Positions 9,972 through 22,568 of a DNA stretch of 64,000 bases are shown here, piece by piece (within the stretch, counting starts at the first letter, position 1; every line of letters begins with the position of its first letter). Position numbers and translations under genes: made by a program. The notes beneath the pieces are model-generated. The model ran no database searches and was not told the origin of the DNA. It saw only the letters and a program-made list of their open reading frames with translations. Source of the DNA: Mycocentrospora acerina (taxonomy: Eukaryota; Ascomycota; Dothideomycetes; Pleosporales); contig JAKUHH010000124.1 in the NCBI GenBank assembly GCA_022701365.1, positions 186,001-250,000 of the forward strand, in the 5' to 3' direction.

Positions 9972-12557
9972 AAGCCAAACTCTAATTACATTTGAGAGCT
10001 GTTGACATTCATGGTGGTGTTGGATAAAGCTGTGTGATGTTGACATGTTTAATACTACCCAAAAATATTGTTGTTCAATATTATTTATATTATCAGTTGA
10101 TATTGATGATATTGTTGGTCGATAGTACTGATTTTCTGAGTCAAGATTAATGACGCTGTTATTGGTCAACACTCATGACATTATGAGCCAACATTCACAT
10201 TCTGCAACGAAACCGCCTTAATCCCATTAAAAATTAAACATCCATATTCCCATCCTCTTCTTTTCGCAGCCCACGACACAAAATGTCCACCAAGTCAGGA
10301 ACCAATCCTCTCGCCTTCTGCACCTGTCCAGGCAAAAAAAAACACCCAGCACAAGGTGCTGTTCCTCTGTCAGCGACGCCAAACAGACTGTTCAATGACA
10401 AAATTACCTCGAGCATCTGACTTCATTGATATGATGACGTGAGAATCATGAGAAAAAAAATATCATCATCCCACTGTTCCATTCCGCACGGCCATCCTCT
10501 CTGCTCTCGTTGACCAATGTCCCCCCGCCCACGATCCACATTTGCTCTACATCCCTAAACGCTGCATCTCTCGCAGCGAGGAACAAGGCTCCCCCCTAAA
10601 TATCTAGTAGTGAAATCCCATCCATTAGTCCCACAAGATGAACGTCCATTATTTCTAGAGTTCCAAAACTCACACATGCATGCATTCTCCTCTGCATGAA
10701 ATCCCAGGATGGAAGTGCTCAATCTGTTGATCGTCTAAATCCTGGCGTCAAAGGATTTTTTTTAAAAAAAACACAATATTCTCCACGCCCTGCACTATGT
10801 ATATAACCAGTTTGATCTTTTTTGCCGGCGCAAAAGGAAAGAAAGTCAGAGTGTACTATAGGTAAGTAATAGCCACTGCAACTGCTCTGTATAGTAGCAT
10901 CGAAATTTCATTTTCTTTTCTTCTTCTTCTTTCATTACTTGTTACATTTTCCTCCTTTCTACTCCCTCCTCATGGTCCTCGGAAGTCAGTGCTTGGGTAC
11001 GCGACCTCGCGCCCTCGTAACTAGTATCGCTTCATGGGATGCTTCCCCCCCCCCATCTTCCAGCTTGGCGTTGGTTGCTTCGACGCCCTTTCTCTTTCTC
11101 GAGTTTTTTTTTGCACGCCGGTGGACGACGGAAGTCTGCATTATAGCTCGGATTTGTATATCCTGTCGATTCGTTGCCTGGAGAAGGAAGGGGTCGAATA
11201 ACCCCGCTACCGCCACCGCCGCCGTCGCCTTGCTAGCCTCTTCTGCTAGTCATGAGATACCGTGGCATATGCGACACCTGGAACCAAGGAGAGAGTTGAA
11301 AGCGTGTGTGTGTATGTGTGTCGATTCGTAGCGTAACATGTTCACTTCAACAAGTAGGTAGTCCACCGATCCGCGTGACGCCAAGACTCCGGGCCGCCGA
11401 GCAAGTCATCATCAACACTGGGGGAAAGCAAGACGGAAAGAAAAAGCGTAGACAAGAGATTGAGGAGAGGTATATAAATAAAAATAAGCAAGCGAGTGGC
11501 TGATCTAAATAAAAAAAAAGTGCTATATTTCTTAGCCAGCGGGGTCGTGCTATGTAAGCGCTTGGTATGTGCAGTATTGGGTTGTTTATCTTTAGACAAG
11601 TGCAATTTTTTTTTAGTCTATAGTCTTTAGTCTGCTATATCAAATCATAATAATATTATTATATCGTATTTATACCCCCCTAGACGCATGTCAGAAAAAA
11701 GCTTATCCCGACTACATTCTCTTTTTTCTTTCTTTTTTCTCCTTCTTCATCATCTTCCGACAGCGCAGACTAAAACTACTACCTATTACTCGCCGAAATT
11801 CATATAACCGATATACATATAATTTTTCTTTAAATAACAATAGGTAACATTATATTAAGATCAATATTACAAAGAGAACGTACATCATCTTCACCCTGCG
11901 TTGGATTGGGAACCAGTTATTTACCCACCCCCCCGCTGCTGAGGTAAGAAAGAGACTGGTGATGCTTAAATAGATGAATGAATGATTGAATAAACAAAGC
12001 ACATGACCAACTAACAGTGAGAAGCTGAAATTCTCATCAAGTGTGTCTAGGCAGAGTAGTAAAAGGGGGAGAAAGAAACTTCCTTCAACTAGGTATTAAA
12101 GAAGTAAATTACAGGATTTCTTCAATGCACCCATCTCTCATTCAGGCTTTGCAGTGTCAACGAATTACTTTCTTCATGACAAACAACAAATACATCCTCC
12201 ATTCAATATCCAGTTCAAATTCATTGCCAAATTCATATTTTAAAAAACGTCTTGTATTGTGAGAAAGCGAGTGCTACTTTGCTATGCCACTACAGTTACA
12301 ATCTGTGTCATGTCCAAAGTACTCATTTCACTGGTCCCTGGACAGAAAAAGATTTGCCTTCATCCATACCATGCCAAAAAAAAACATGAAATTCAAAACG
12401 CCGTTTCCCATCCTCCTCCTCCCAAGTCATCATATCGTGACAAAAGCTCAAACGCTACCTCCATTCCTCTTGCAGGTGACTGACTTCGCTGAAAGTATCA
12501 ATGTACCCAGAATCGAAGCAGAAACCCATTTCCACGTCAGACATGCACGTAGAAACC
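9972..12557. other. Intergenic region between two 3' ends, no supported gene
   Basis: About 2.6 kb between the convergent ends of the sirtuin and Yap1 genes. It has homopolymer runs, AT-rich tracts (10050-10100, 11620-11700, 11800-11880) and only short frames. It probably includes long 3' untranslated regions. I see no family-like peptide in it. Confidence 0.55.
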
Positions 12558-14599
12558 TCATTTGAGCGGAGAAAGAAGGCTGTCAGGCGGTAAGCGTTTG
12601 AGCGCAGCCTCGACGTCCTTGTGGTCTACAACAACTCCACTCTCAGAGCAACGAGCCTTGGCGCGAAGCTCGGAACACAAGTTGTCAATGTCGATTGTGC
12701 CGTCTTTGAAGTCGGCGCGACTTGAGAGTTTATCCCTGCTTGGAATTAGCATGCATCAAAGGCAAAATACTAGCTTCATTATACTCACCATATCTTGTGG
12801 CAATTGAGCATGGCATCAATATCCTCACCAGGAACAACCTCATCTTCGCCGTCTTGAAGGCGTTCAATGTGCTCCAACGGGTTGGGTTTCTGCACTGAAG
12901 GTGTGTCACCAAAGTGGAACGGACTACCGTAGCCCGTGTTGAGGAAAGCATCGTTGAAGAAGCCGCCGGTGAAGTCGCCATCACCGACTATGGCGTTTTG
13001 GGTGTCGCGGTATTCGCCAAAGAGGGTCGGGTCAAACTGACCGCCGTTTTGGTTCGCGAAGTAATCGATCCCGTTGAGGGTGGGCACAGGTGTAAAGGCC
13101 TTTGTGACTGCAATTGAGGGTTTGTCGTCAGATGTGGACATGGTACGAGGCACGGGGTTACGAGGGTTTCCGCAGGCCATGTTGAGTTTCTCGCAAAATA
13201 GGACCTCACCTTCGGAATTGCCATGGCACACGTAGCCCTCCGCGATAGAATCCCTCTGCTGACCAGGCGACGTATGACTCGGCTCTGGCGAAGTGCCGCA
13301 TGACGAGTCTTGCCCAGTCGGCGATGTAGACGAGACAGAGGGCGAGCCCGAATGCGTAGACGAGCTGCTGTTGAATTGGAACACGCGCGATTGTGTCGCA
13401 GTGGAACCATCAGTACTACTGCGTTTGGGCGCAGTACTGTACGAGCCAGGCGAGCCAGCCAAGCTACCAGAATGTTGAGTGCCTGTTGTTGTTGTTGTAG
13501 GGCTTGCGCTGTTAGACATGAATGCCTTTGCGCTAAAGCTGTTGCTTTGGCGTGTAGGGGGACTTGCGCTCTGCCCTGTGCTATTTTGACGAACCGTGTT
13601 GCCGGCAGAGAACGACGCGGCCTTGTTCCGTGTAGAAGTGCCGCTGTCGACAGGCTTAGCGTTTGGTCCGCCAAAATGAGGAAAGTCAAATTGGAAGCTG
13701 CTGTTGTTGTTCAGCATGGAGCTGAAGCCGGATGCAGGCGCCTGGGGGCGACTTGGTCCGCTGCTGTTGAGCGACAAGCGCTTGCGGTATTCACGGAGCT
13801 CAGTCTGCAGGCGTTGCACCTGAGCACGAAGCAGGCCATTCTCTTGGTTTGTGGCGTCCGAGGCGTTTTCAAGCTCCTGAACTTTCGTCTCGAGATCCTT
13901 GAGATGCTTCTCTTTTCGTTCTCTGAACGCTCGCTGAGCCGCTCGGTTCTGAGCCTTGCGTTTCTAGCATGCATGTCAGTGCAGTCACCATGTGCGCACT
14001 GCAGGCGAACCTACCGTCGTGGGCTCGGAGGTCAATGGCTTCCGTCCTGGTTTCTTGGCCTGCTTGTCGTCGCCTTCCCGGCGCTTACCACCACCTTCGT
14101 CATCGTCGTCGTCATCGTCGTCCGGGCTCTTCCTCTTCTCGTTTGAGTCCTCGTAGCTTCCGGGCGTCTCTCCAGGCAGGTCACCAATCATGAGGTCGCT
14201 GCTGTCCGCGTTCTCAAAGTCAAAGGTCGTGTCGCCGTCGAGGTAGTCGATGAACGGACTCTCCTCGATGCCGAGGTTGAAGGCGTTGGCGGGGGTGGTC
14301 TGCTGCGGTGAGGTGAAGAAGGTGGGGTCCATGGCGTCGATGGGGTATTGGAACTGTGAATTGCTCATGGAGCGGTTGCTGGCGTGGTTGGCGTGGTTGG
14401 CGGTGTCCAGTTTGGGCGGGAACATGTCGATGGGGTTCTGGTTGTTCGAGGCAAGGGCGGCAAGGAGGAGGTCTTGCTGGGTTGGGTCGAGGTAGAACGG
14501 GGCCCCGTTCTGGAAGTCGTTGGTGGTGCCGGCCATGGCAAGGGCAGGTGCGGGTGTCGAGGGCTTAGGGGAGGAAGGAGCGTGCGGGTGTTGCGACAC
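12558..14599 (-). CDS. yap1: AP-1 / Yap1-type bZIP transcription factor with redox cysteine domains
   Basis: Oxidative-stress regulator that shuttles between cytoplasm and nucleus. In the family, cysteine oxidation masks a C-terminal export signal. Three exons: 14015-14599, 12789-13963, 12558-12735, with introns of 51 and 53 nt; 645 aa. An acidic stretch of aspartates and a basic patch precede the bZIP. The basic region KRKAQNRAAQRAFRERKEK starts at residue 196 and has the Yap-family Q/F signature, followed by a leucine zipper. The n-CRD carries cysteines near 417, 441, 452 and 459. The c-CRD has C583, C607 and C616, and exact splicing of intron 2 is needed to join CHKIW to DKLSSR. An in-frame start at 14536 (MAGTTNDF) is an equally good candidate, giving 624 aa. 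It should control antioxidant and drug-efflux genes. Confidence 0.93.
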
Positions 14600-14630
14600 A
14601 CTGCCGAGGTGAGGGTGAGACGGCGGCGGG

Positions 14631-14702
14631 ACAGGCGGTTGTTGGTGGTGTTGGTGGTGTGGGTGTGGGTGTGGGTGAGGGTGTGGTGGTAGTGGGGGCT
14701 GG
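14631..14702 (+). repeat. G-rich GTGGGT/GGTGGT tract in the yap1 5' flank
   Basis: A stretch of GGT, GTGGGT and GGGTG units ends in GGGGG, beginning about 30 nt upstream of the yap1 start codon. The plus strand is the template for yap1, so the mRNA leader would be C-rich. Several runs of three or more G could allow a G-quadruplex in the template strand; this is inference. Confidence 0.7.
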
Positions 14703-15561
14703 ACGGTGGTTGCGTTATCAGTCTGACACGGTCGAGCAGTGTTTTCGCCACCGAGCGCGAGGGGCTCGTGGAGAAGCGAGGGCTCTGGCTAGTGTGCGCA
14801 ACGGCAGCAGCGTGCAACGATGACGCAGCGCAGAAGCGGACCGACAGTGAGCAGCAGCTTGCGCAGCGACAGGGCACGGAAAAGGGACCGACTGTGGCTG
14901 TGGGGGGATGTAGGCAGTTCGGGGCTGACGGCAGTGGGCGCGCAGCCGGAGGAGCGAAAATCAGGTACAGAGTGCACACAGGACAGCGCAGGTGGTGGAG
15001 ACGTCGAGGAGGGCGAGGGAGAAATTCGTCACTCTGGCAGCCTGGAGGTCTGGCCCGCACAGTCTAGTGAGCTCTAGGGGAGCCCTGCGTGAATGGGCGA
15101 TGCGCCGCACCGTGGGCACTGTCTTCGGCGCGATTGACCGTCCGAGCGGGCTGCACCTGCACCTGCACCTGCGGCGAAGAGTGGATGCTGGGCGCTGGGT
15201 GCTGGGTGCTGGATGCACGCGGCGAGAATGCACGTCACGGACAATGGCTGGCTCTGGGAGCTGGTGCGCAGTCCAATCTGCGTCTGCGGTGCGTCTGCTC
15301 TGCTCGACTTGGAGCCCAGCAACGGCCGAGAAAAGGGCGCAGGGCAGGATGGGAGTCTTGGAGGGTGCTTATCAATCAAGCTCCGATGCAGCAGCAGGTA
15401 GCGTGGTGGGGTAGAGAACGCCATGGAACGAGCACATAGACATGTCCGTTCCTGGCTGGTGCCAGCCAAACGGGCCGACCATGGCCTCACGTTTGCGGGT
15501 TTTCATGCCATGCCATGACCTCCACGTGTCCACATGTTGCGACGGCAGCAGTCAGAGAGCG

Positions 15562-15650
15562 TTGGTGGTGGTGGTGGTGGTGCATGCCGTTGTAGCTGCA
15601 GGTGTGCGATGGTGGACGCATTTGTAGCTGTAGTTGTAGTTGTAGTTGTG
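15562..15650. repeat. GGT and TTGTAG simple repeats
   Basis: Six to seven tandem GGT units (15562-15582) and, after a short unique spacer, about four TGTAGT/TGTAGC units (15622-15650). These are ordinary microsatellites. Confidence 0.85.
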
Positions 15651-15965
15651 CCATGGCACGTGCAGCTGTGTCTAGTCAAAGGCCCACGGCACAACACAGC
15701 CTCTCTGTGCTGGATGCAATCAAACGTGACGGGGAAATGTACAGGCAAAGGAAAGGCCATTGGCGGCTGGCCGAGTCTTGGCAACCCGTGCTCGACCCGC
15801 CAACACCAACAAGACATGCGATCCACGGTGTGCCGATCAACACACGGCGACCCCGTTGAGCTTAAAGGGGCTCGAGTTTATCAACAACGAGGCGTCTGCC
15901 GAGGAACATGTACAGTCGACCCCTTCCCCCGCCAGAGTGCGCGGGTGAAGCGGCCAATCCTTGGC

Positions 15966-16182
15966 ATGAACATGGAAACGAATATGGGAATGAATATGGA
16001 AATATACATGGAAATGAGCATTAACATGAACACTAACAAGGTCACGAATATTAACATGAGCACTAACGTGGTCACGAACATTAACATGAGCATTAATATC
16101 AACTTGAACATTAACACCAACATGAACATGAACACCAACATCGACATCAACATGAGCTTCAACGTCGACATCAACGTCAACA
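15966..16182. repeat. Degenerate hexanucleotide array (AACATG/AACATT/GACATC units)
   Basis: About 215 nt made almost entirely of six-base units of the type RACATN. They begin as GAATATGG/GAACATGG variants and drift to AACATCGAC variants. The period keeps frames open on both strands. One minus-strand frame reads as alternating Val-Asp/His and another as Leu-Met/Phe. No start, domain or intron supports a gene, so I annotate it as a repeat. Confidence 0.8.
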
Positions 16183-16366
16183 ATTGGCATGGAGTCCTTG
16201 GTCGTGGGGGCTGCCGTAGGGCTGAGGCGGGGGCCAAGACCAACACCAAGACCTGCACTAGCGCGCATGCCTGCCTCGCGGACTGTCGACCCGTCGCCGC
16301 CCGTCGCGACTTCTCCAATTGCAGCTTTTCCCACTATCCCCATCTGCACCACGCCCAGGCCAAGCA

Positions 16367-16470
16367 TCGACATACACATAGACACGCATAGACACGCATA
16401 GACACACACGGACACAAATAGACACACACACCCTCACGCACCTACACATACCTACAAACAGACACGACGA
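16367..16470. repeat. CA-rich ACACAT/AGACACGC microsatellite in the Spf30-like leader
   Basis: Tandem CATAGACACG and ACACAC units run up to the start codon at 16472, so most of this tract is probably transcribed as the 5' leader. Confidence 0.8.
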
Positions 16471-16471
16471 C

Positions 16472-17533
16472 ATGGCAGACCACATCCAGCGCACAAAAGA
16501 CGAGATATGGCGTGTCAAAGGCCAGCTCGCAAAAGACGAGAGTGACCGCAACGACTGGGCGGGCATTGTACGTCTACACGCCGCTTGGCCACGTCAAAGC
16601 TAACAACGTCCAGCTGTCCGGCCTGGTCGATTCCATGGCAACCGCAGAGAACAGCGAACAGCGCGCCGAGTTTGAGGGCATGATGGCCGAGGCCGAGGCG
16701 ACGATACCCGCGCTCGATGCAAACATTGCCAAACTGCAACAACAGCTCGCCGCCCTGCAAGCCGAGCTCCCTTCAGTGCCCCAGCCGGCTGCCCCAAAGT
16801 TCGACCCTGAGAAGCACCCTCTGCTGAGGAAAGCAGTCGAGAAGCAGGAGCCCGAGAAGGCGGTGGTTTTCAGCACCGGCGACATGTGTGAGGCGCAGTG
16901 GACGGACAAGGGCTGGTACAAGGCCAAGATACAGAGCATTCTTGGATCTACCTCAGCCCCCAAATATCTGGTGCGCTTCATCGAGTACGACGACACCTTG
17001 ACCGTCGACGGTCGTGCAGTGCGCCCCCTGCCCAGCAAGCGCAAGCGCGAGTCCGAGGTCGCAGCCGCCACACAACCAGTGGCACCAGTAACATCCACCC
17101 CGCACGTCATCTCCGGTCCAGCCAGTGTCAACCCCAATGCTCAGCTCTCCAGGAGCGACGCCGCCGACGACGACCTGGCTCCCAAGAAGCGCAGCAAGAT
17201 TCCGTCCAAGGGCCAGCTGAAGAAGACGGTTGGCAGCTGGAAGGATTTCACGGCCAAGGGTGTCGGCAAGAAAATCGCCAAGCACGAGTCCATGTTCCGC
17301 ACAAGTACAAGCGTCGGCAGCAAAGGTAGATGACGGCCTGCTAATCTACACACAAAACTACGACTAACTTGAATGCAGTTGGCTTTACTGGATCCGGCAA
17401 GGGCATGACCGAGACGCACAAGCGTCAGCGATACGACCACAAGGCGGACGCTGACAATGACGAGGAGTACACCGGTTCTGCCCCCACAGGCCGTAAGAAT
17501 GATGCTGCTCCCCAGGGCCGCCCACGGTTTTGA
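16472..17533 (+). CDS. spf30: Tudor-domain splicing factor of the Spf30/SMNDC1 family
   Basis: Nuclear pre-mRNA splicing protein related to human SMNDC1 (SPF30) and fission yeast Spf30, which help assemble the tri-snRNP into the spliceosome. Three exons: 16472-16567, 16614-17325, 17379-17533, with introns of 46 and 53 nt; 320 aa. There is an N-terminal coiled-coil-like region, then a Tudor domain at about residues 118-172 (GDMCEAQWTDKGWYKAKI, then RFIEYDDT). A basic SKRKRE patch follows, then the family's C-terminal block WKDFTAKGVGKK ... SMFRT ... KVGFTGSGKGMTETHKRQRY, which is completed only by exon 3. An SGF29-type protein was considered because both have Tudor folds, but SGF29 has a tandem Tudor and lacks this C-terminal block. 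Confidence 0.88.
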
Positions 17534-18390
17534 GCATGGGGCGACGCTGTGAATCAGCATCTGAAGTGTACGTACACAACCACTCCATATATTCTTGGCA
17601 ATCAGAGTTCTCTGCTTACATTGTTGTTTGGTTGGCCCGTTAGACTTGGAAGCTTCTTTCACGCACTGTTTTCACAGAGCAGTCTAGGCCTGATGAAGAG
17701 AAATAAAGCTCAAGAAGCCGTCCACGTGCAAGCACGACTGACCATAGACAGGCCTATCAATCCCAACCGACAAAGACGTGCCAAGTTGGATAGACTGGCG
17801 ACAGCGTCTCAGCATCGAATTGGCGTTATGAGCCATGCATATTTTTTGGTATGGTCATTTACTGCACTGTTGCGGTGCTCAACACTAAACGGCCCCTCAG
17901 CAGGCGTTTGATACCCCGAAGTGTAAATGGAGGAGCCTGATGAATGGAGAAGACATGATTTGGAGTGGGTTTTTTGTGGCAAGGTAAGACGTCTTTTTTT
18001 GATTTTGTCGACCCCCTTACCGTTTGAAGCTCAATAGACAAGCTATGGACAAACAAATAAATGAACCTCTGAAGACATTTGCCGGTTGCCCACGTGCTCG
18101 CTGCGTATCTTGTCTGATGTTGTGAAGTTGTGAAGTTGTGATATTGTCAAATTGACCAGTCGTCCAGTCGTCAAGAGGTGGAAACGTTGGCGGCCCGAGT
18201 GATGCAATGCCGTGTCCAGGCGCGTCGTGTGCCCCACCGCCAACCATAGGGAGCTTGTGCTTGCGCCTGCGCTTGCGCCTCACCCCACGACGCACGTCTC
18301 GCCGCCCGCCTTTAGGAAGACAACAGGGGGTTCGAGAGGCATGTCGGAGCTGTGTGCTAGAACAACTCTTCTGGTCAACGCTCCGCCAAT
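17534..18390. other. Intergenic region upstream of PAN2
   Basis: About 860 nt containing the 3' flank of the Spf30-like gene and the PAN2 promoter. It shows short TTGTGAAG repeats near 18120-18140 and GC-rich sequence close to the PAN2 start. No gene is supported. Confidence 0.55.
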
Positions 18391-21300
18391 ATGGAGGCTG
18401 ATTGGGATGAAGTAAGCCCCGCCAGCAGCCCGCCAGCAGCCCGCGACACGACTGGGCGCATCGCAGCCATGCATCCATGCATCCAGCGCAGAGCATCGCA
18501 GCGCAGAGCAGAGCACATGACTGACCGTCTGCCCTACAGCTAGCCATTGCCCAGCTGCCACCGACAGCGCCGCATCTTCCCGCCACGCCCGTCTCGACGT
18601 TTGCATTCGACACGACGCAGGAGCTGCTGTGGACGGGCAACAACCATGTGAGCCTCTTCTGGCGCCGCCTGTCCGCCACACGCATCCGCGGTACTGATGC
18701 ACATGTCAGGGACGCATTACCTCCTTCTACGGCCCGTCGCTCGAGCGCTACACGTCCTTTCGCGGACACTCGGGCCTCGTCAAGCAGTTCCTCTTCACCG
18801 ACAAGGGCGTCCTCTCCGTCTCCAAGAACAGCGTCCACTACTCGCACCGCCGCGGCCTGGCGCAATGGCACCTGGTGTATGTCGCGCGAGATGCCCCCGT
18901 TCTGGGCCAGCGGCCGTCTGAGGCAGCACTAACCGCGCGTGTAGGAGCGACGACTTCAAGGACCTCAAGTGCATGAACTTCACCTCCAAGGGGACACGTG
19001 AGATCCTGGTTGCCGGATGTCAAGAGCACATGTTCAAGGTCGACGTGGACAAGGGCACCATTGTAGACACTGTGAGTCGCGAGGACGTGACAGCTTGCAT
19101 CTGCTAACACGACAAAGCTCCCCTCTGACGCTCAGTACACCATCATGAAGCGGGCTGGCCAGTACATCTGCGCTGCCACCAAGAACGGCGGCATCCACAT
19201 CCTCGACTCAAACTCCCTCTCTGTCGTCAAAGTCTTTGAAGGCCATACGGGCAGCATAAGCGACATGGATGCCAAGGGCGACTTTCTCGCGACATGCGGC
19301 TGGTCTCCCAGACAGCAGTACGCCTACATGCTCGACCCGTTCACCAACGTCTTTTCCCTCAAGACTTTGAAACAGCTACCTCCCATTCCTTTCCACACAG
19401 GCGCAGCTTTTGTTCGCATGCATCCGCGCATGTCCACCACCGCCATCATCGCCTCGCAAAACGGCCAGTTGCAAGTCATTGACCTCATGAACCCCGACTC
19501 TGCCAACCTACGCCAGATCAACCTGTACGACTCGTACCTGGCTGGCTTCGAGATGGCGCCCTCTGGCGAGGCATTTGCGTTGGCCGACTCCAACTCCCAC
19601 ATACATTTGTGGGGTTCCCCTGCCAAGGTTCACTTCCCCGAGTACAGTAATCCGACAGAGTTTGCAGACCATGCCATCTCACCTCCCTCGGTAGACTGGA
19701 ATCTAGACACGTGAGTTCAATCGAAACCTCCAGCTTTGACTCTTCTCACTTCTCCAATAGCCCCCTAAATACTGTCGGTATGCCCTACTACAAAGAAACC
19801 CTCCTTTCAAGCTGGCCGAGTCACATGGTTTTCCAAGTTGGTGCGCCTCCACCAAAGACCGACAATACAATACTGAGCAACATGACACGAACTGAGATGG
19901 GTTTCTTTGCCAAAAACCCAAGAACGAAGCGAAGAAATCAAGTTGAACACACTCGTCAGGCGGACAGAGTGAGCGAGTCATTGTCTGCGCCCAAGTTCTT
20001 GAGCGAAAAGACACGTGCAGCATTGTCGTTCCATGAGCCAGACGAGAAGGCTGCCGAAACCATGGAGACGCTGACCGATCTTCATCTCGATGATGTGACC
20101 CGAAAAGACGTTCCTGCCATGTATGGGAATGTAGAAATCAAATATAGCAAGTTTGGTGTTGACGACTTCGATTTTGCGTATGATCAGTCCCTTGGCCATC
20201 TCTCGTTCTTATCTAACCTGAATGCAGATACTACAACCAGACATCCTTCTCCGGCCTGGAAACACACATTACGAACTCGTATGCGAATCCACTCTTACAA
20301 CTTTTTCGCTTCACACCTCTGATCCGCAACTTGGCACTACAGCACACTGCCTCCACTTGTCTATTCGAGTCGTGTCTGCTATGTGAACTAGGTTTCCTCA
20401 TCGACATGTTGGAGAAGGCTGCCGGACTCAACTGTCAGGCTTCGAATTTCTTGAAAACATTCAGTGGGCTCTCCAATGCAGTATCGCTAAATCTGTTGGA
20501 AGAGTTTGCACCAAATGTTGCGCTCACTAGCTTGATTCAAAACTTGAACCGATTCCTACTCGAAAAGATCTCAGAGGAGTTCCGACAGGTTCTGCCGGGC
20601 CAACCTGGACCGTCATTGATGGATCAAATCCTAGAAACGCAGGCAAAGGCAAGCATGAGGTGCGCCCAATGCGCCAACGAAACAATCAGGGGTGGCAAAA
20701 ACTTTGTGAACGAGCTTGTGTATCCTGCCAAACATGTCATGAAGAACACGAGGATACCGCGACCCACTTTCTCCCAGATCCTCAAGGCCAGTGTAGAGCG
20801 ACAAGATCAAACGCGGGGATGGTGCACCAAGTGCAACCGATACCAGCAAATGGTGCAACGCAAAACGATTCAGTCCGTTCCTGGTGTTTTAATGCTTAAT
20901 GCGGCAATACAGAGTCACGAAGCAAAGCTGCTGTGGTCTATTCCGAACTGGCTGCCGCAAGAAATTGGGATCATAGTGGATCAAGGTCAGTTTTATTGTT
21001 TCGAGGGTCAGGATCTCAAGCTCCACCTGCAGCGCGGTGTTTTCGAAATCATGGTATACGAACTTGTTGGTGTTGTCGCCGATATAAATAGCGGTGAGCA
21101 CCAGAAGCCTCACCTTGTCGCCACCATCAACACCGGACCGTCATCACGCGAAGAAGACGCCGAGGATAAGTGGCATCTCTTCAATGACTTCCTGGTTAGA
21201 CCAATACCGAAGGAGGAGGCATTGCGCTTCGAGCCAAGCTGGAAGCTGCCTTCTGTTTTGACTTTCCAGTTGAAGACGGCCAGAAACAAAATTGACGACT

Positions 21301-22175
21301 CATGGAAGAACAATCTCGACACTTCCATTCTGTACCGATGGTGGTCCTCCAATCCCACCCCACCAGATGTCAAGTTCAAACTACTCAACGCGTCGGTGGA
21401 AGCACCGCGTCCTGGATACCCTGTGGCTATCGATGCAGAGTTCATCAGGCTCCAGGCAGAAGAAATCGAAATGAAAGCCGACGGCACACGGCAAACAATA
21501 CGACCTGACCGCAAGGGACTTGCTCGTGTATCTGTGTGCCGCGGTGAAGGTGAACATGCAGGTGTCCCATTCATCGACGACTACATCGCCGTCTCAGAGA
21601 CTGTCGTCGACCATCTAACGGAATGGTCTGGCATCTCCCCCGGCGATCTCAACCGTGATACCTCGCCCCATGCACTTGTTAGCCTTAAACATGCCTACAA
21701 GAAGCTTTGGCTCCTCCTCAATCTCGGCTGCGTCTTCGTAGGGCACTCTCTCGCTAATGACTTCCGCACAATCAACATCCACGTCCCAAGGAACCAAGTT
21801 GTCGACACCTCAAACCTATTCTTTAAACCAGACTTCAAGCGCAAACTTAACCTCAAGTTCCTTGCGTGGTGCGTCTTGAAAGAAAAGATTCAGCAAGAAA
21901 CCCACGACTCTATCGAAGATGCAACAACCGCGCTGAAGTTGTGGAGGAAGTACGAGGAGTTTGTTGATGCGGGGGTGCTGGAACCAATGCTAAACGACAT
22001 CTATGCTACGGGCAGTCAGGTTCGGTTCAAGGCTCCTGGCAGCGAGGGGAAGGACGCGGGTGGCAGACAGGGCTTGGTGAGTATGGAGAGAGAGAGGGAG
22101 GTGCAAGATCCGTTGACAACGCCGAAGAAAGGTAGCACGTTTGGAAGAGTAGGATTCTGGAGTCCTATGAGATAG
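18391..22175 (+). CDS. PAN2: PAN2, catalytic subunit of the PAN2-PAN3 poly(A) nuclease
   Basis: Cytoplasmic deadenylase that trims poly(A) tails with PAN3 and poly(A)-binding protein. Seven exons: 18391-18411, 18540-18647, 18710-18876, 18945-19071, 19118-19710, 19761-20177, 20228-22175; 1126 aa, the usual length. Exon 1 encodes only MEADWDE. Domains: an N-terminal WD40 propeller, a linker containing YGNVEIKYSKFGVDDFDFA, a ubiquitin-hydrolase-like domain that is catalytically inert in the family, and a C-terminal DEDDh exonuclease. By my count the catalytic residues are D880 and E882 (DAEF), D989 (NDFR), H1037 and D1042 (HDSIEDA), all present. The 50-nt intron 6 interrupts the FAYYNQTSFSGLE block, and splicing restores it exactly. 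The gene is a single-copy housekeeping locus with no oddity. Confidence 0.96.
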
Positions 22176-22568
22176 GGAAGGCTCTAGGAGAAATGGATGA
22201 GAGAAGGTGGTGATGTAGGAAGTTAGCTGAGAAAAAATGACTGTAACCTGCATTTACGCACGCCATTTTACTAGCGTCTCATCAGTCCTTATTTTCTCGC
22301 ATATCTTGCAACAACTCTTGCCAACACTAAATGCCACATCAAACAACAAGCATTGCTTGAATAATTCAGGTAGAAGCAGCTAGGTACCCCTCATCTCGAC
22401 CCCACTCTCCGACAATTGACTCATCCAGCGCAACGCGCACGCAACCATATGACTCCTCCAACACGTATCCACCAGAGCGCATGAATAAATATCAACAACC
22501 TTCTTCCACTCTTTACAAATCCCCATCACATCCATACATTCCTCACCACTCACAACAACCCCCAAACA
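22176..22568. other. Short intergenic region, no gene seen
   Basis: About 390 nt between the PAN2 stop and the next start codon. No gene-like frame. It should contain the PAN2 terminator and the promoter of the glyoxalase-like gene. Confidence 0.55.

Larger units (their letters stand above)
14600..16471. other. Divergent regulatory region between yap1 and the Spf30-like gene, rich in simple repeats
   Basis: About 1.9 kb between opposed start codons. It contains a G-rich tract at about 14631-14702, GGT and TTGTAG triplet runs at 15562-15650, a degenerate hexanucleotide array at 15966-16182 and an ACACAT-type microsatellite at about 16367-16470. Long open frames here are a by-product of the repeats. 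Confidence 0.6.

Noticed and set aside
12259..12565. Overlapping plus-strand frames near the 3' end of yap1
   Set aside because: No conserved features. The region is the yap1 3' flank.
13310..14146. Plus-strand frame of 278 codons opposite yap1
   Set aside because: Antisense shadow of the yap1 coding exons, which have exact splice sites and conserved bZIP and cysteine domains.
15534..16391. Plus-strand frame of 285 codons upstream of the Spf30-like gene
   Set aside because: Most of it is the hexanucleotide array and triplet repeats, which keep several frames open at once. There is no family-like text.
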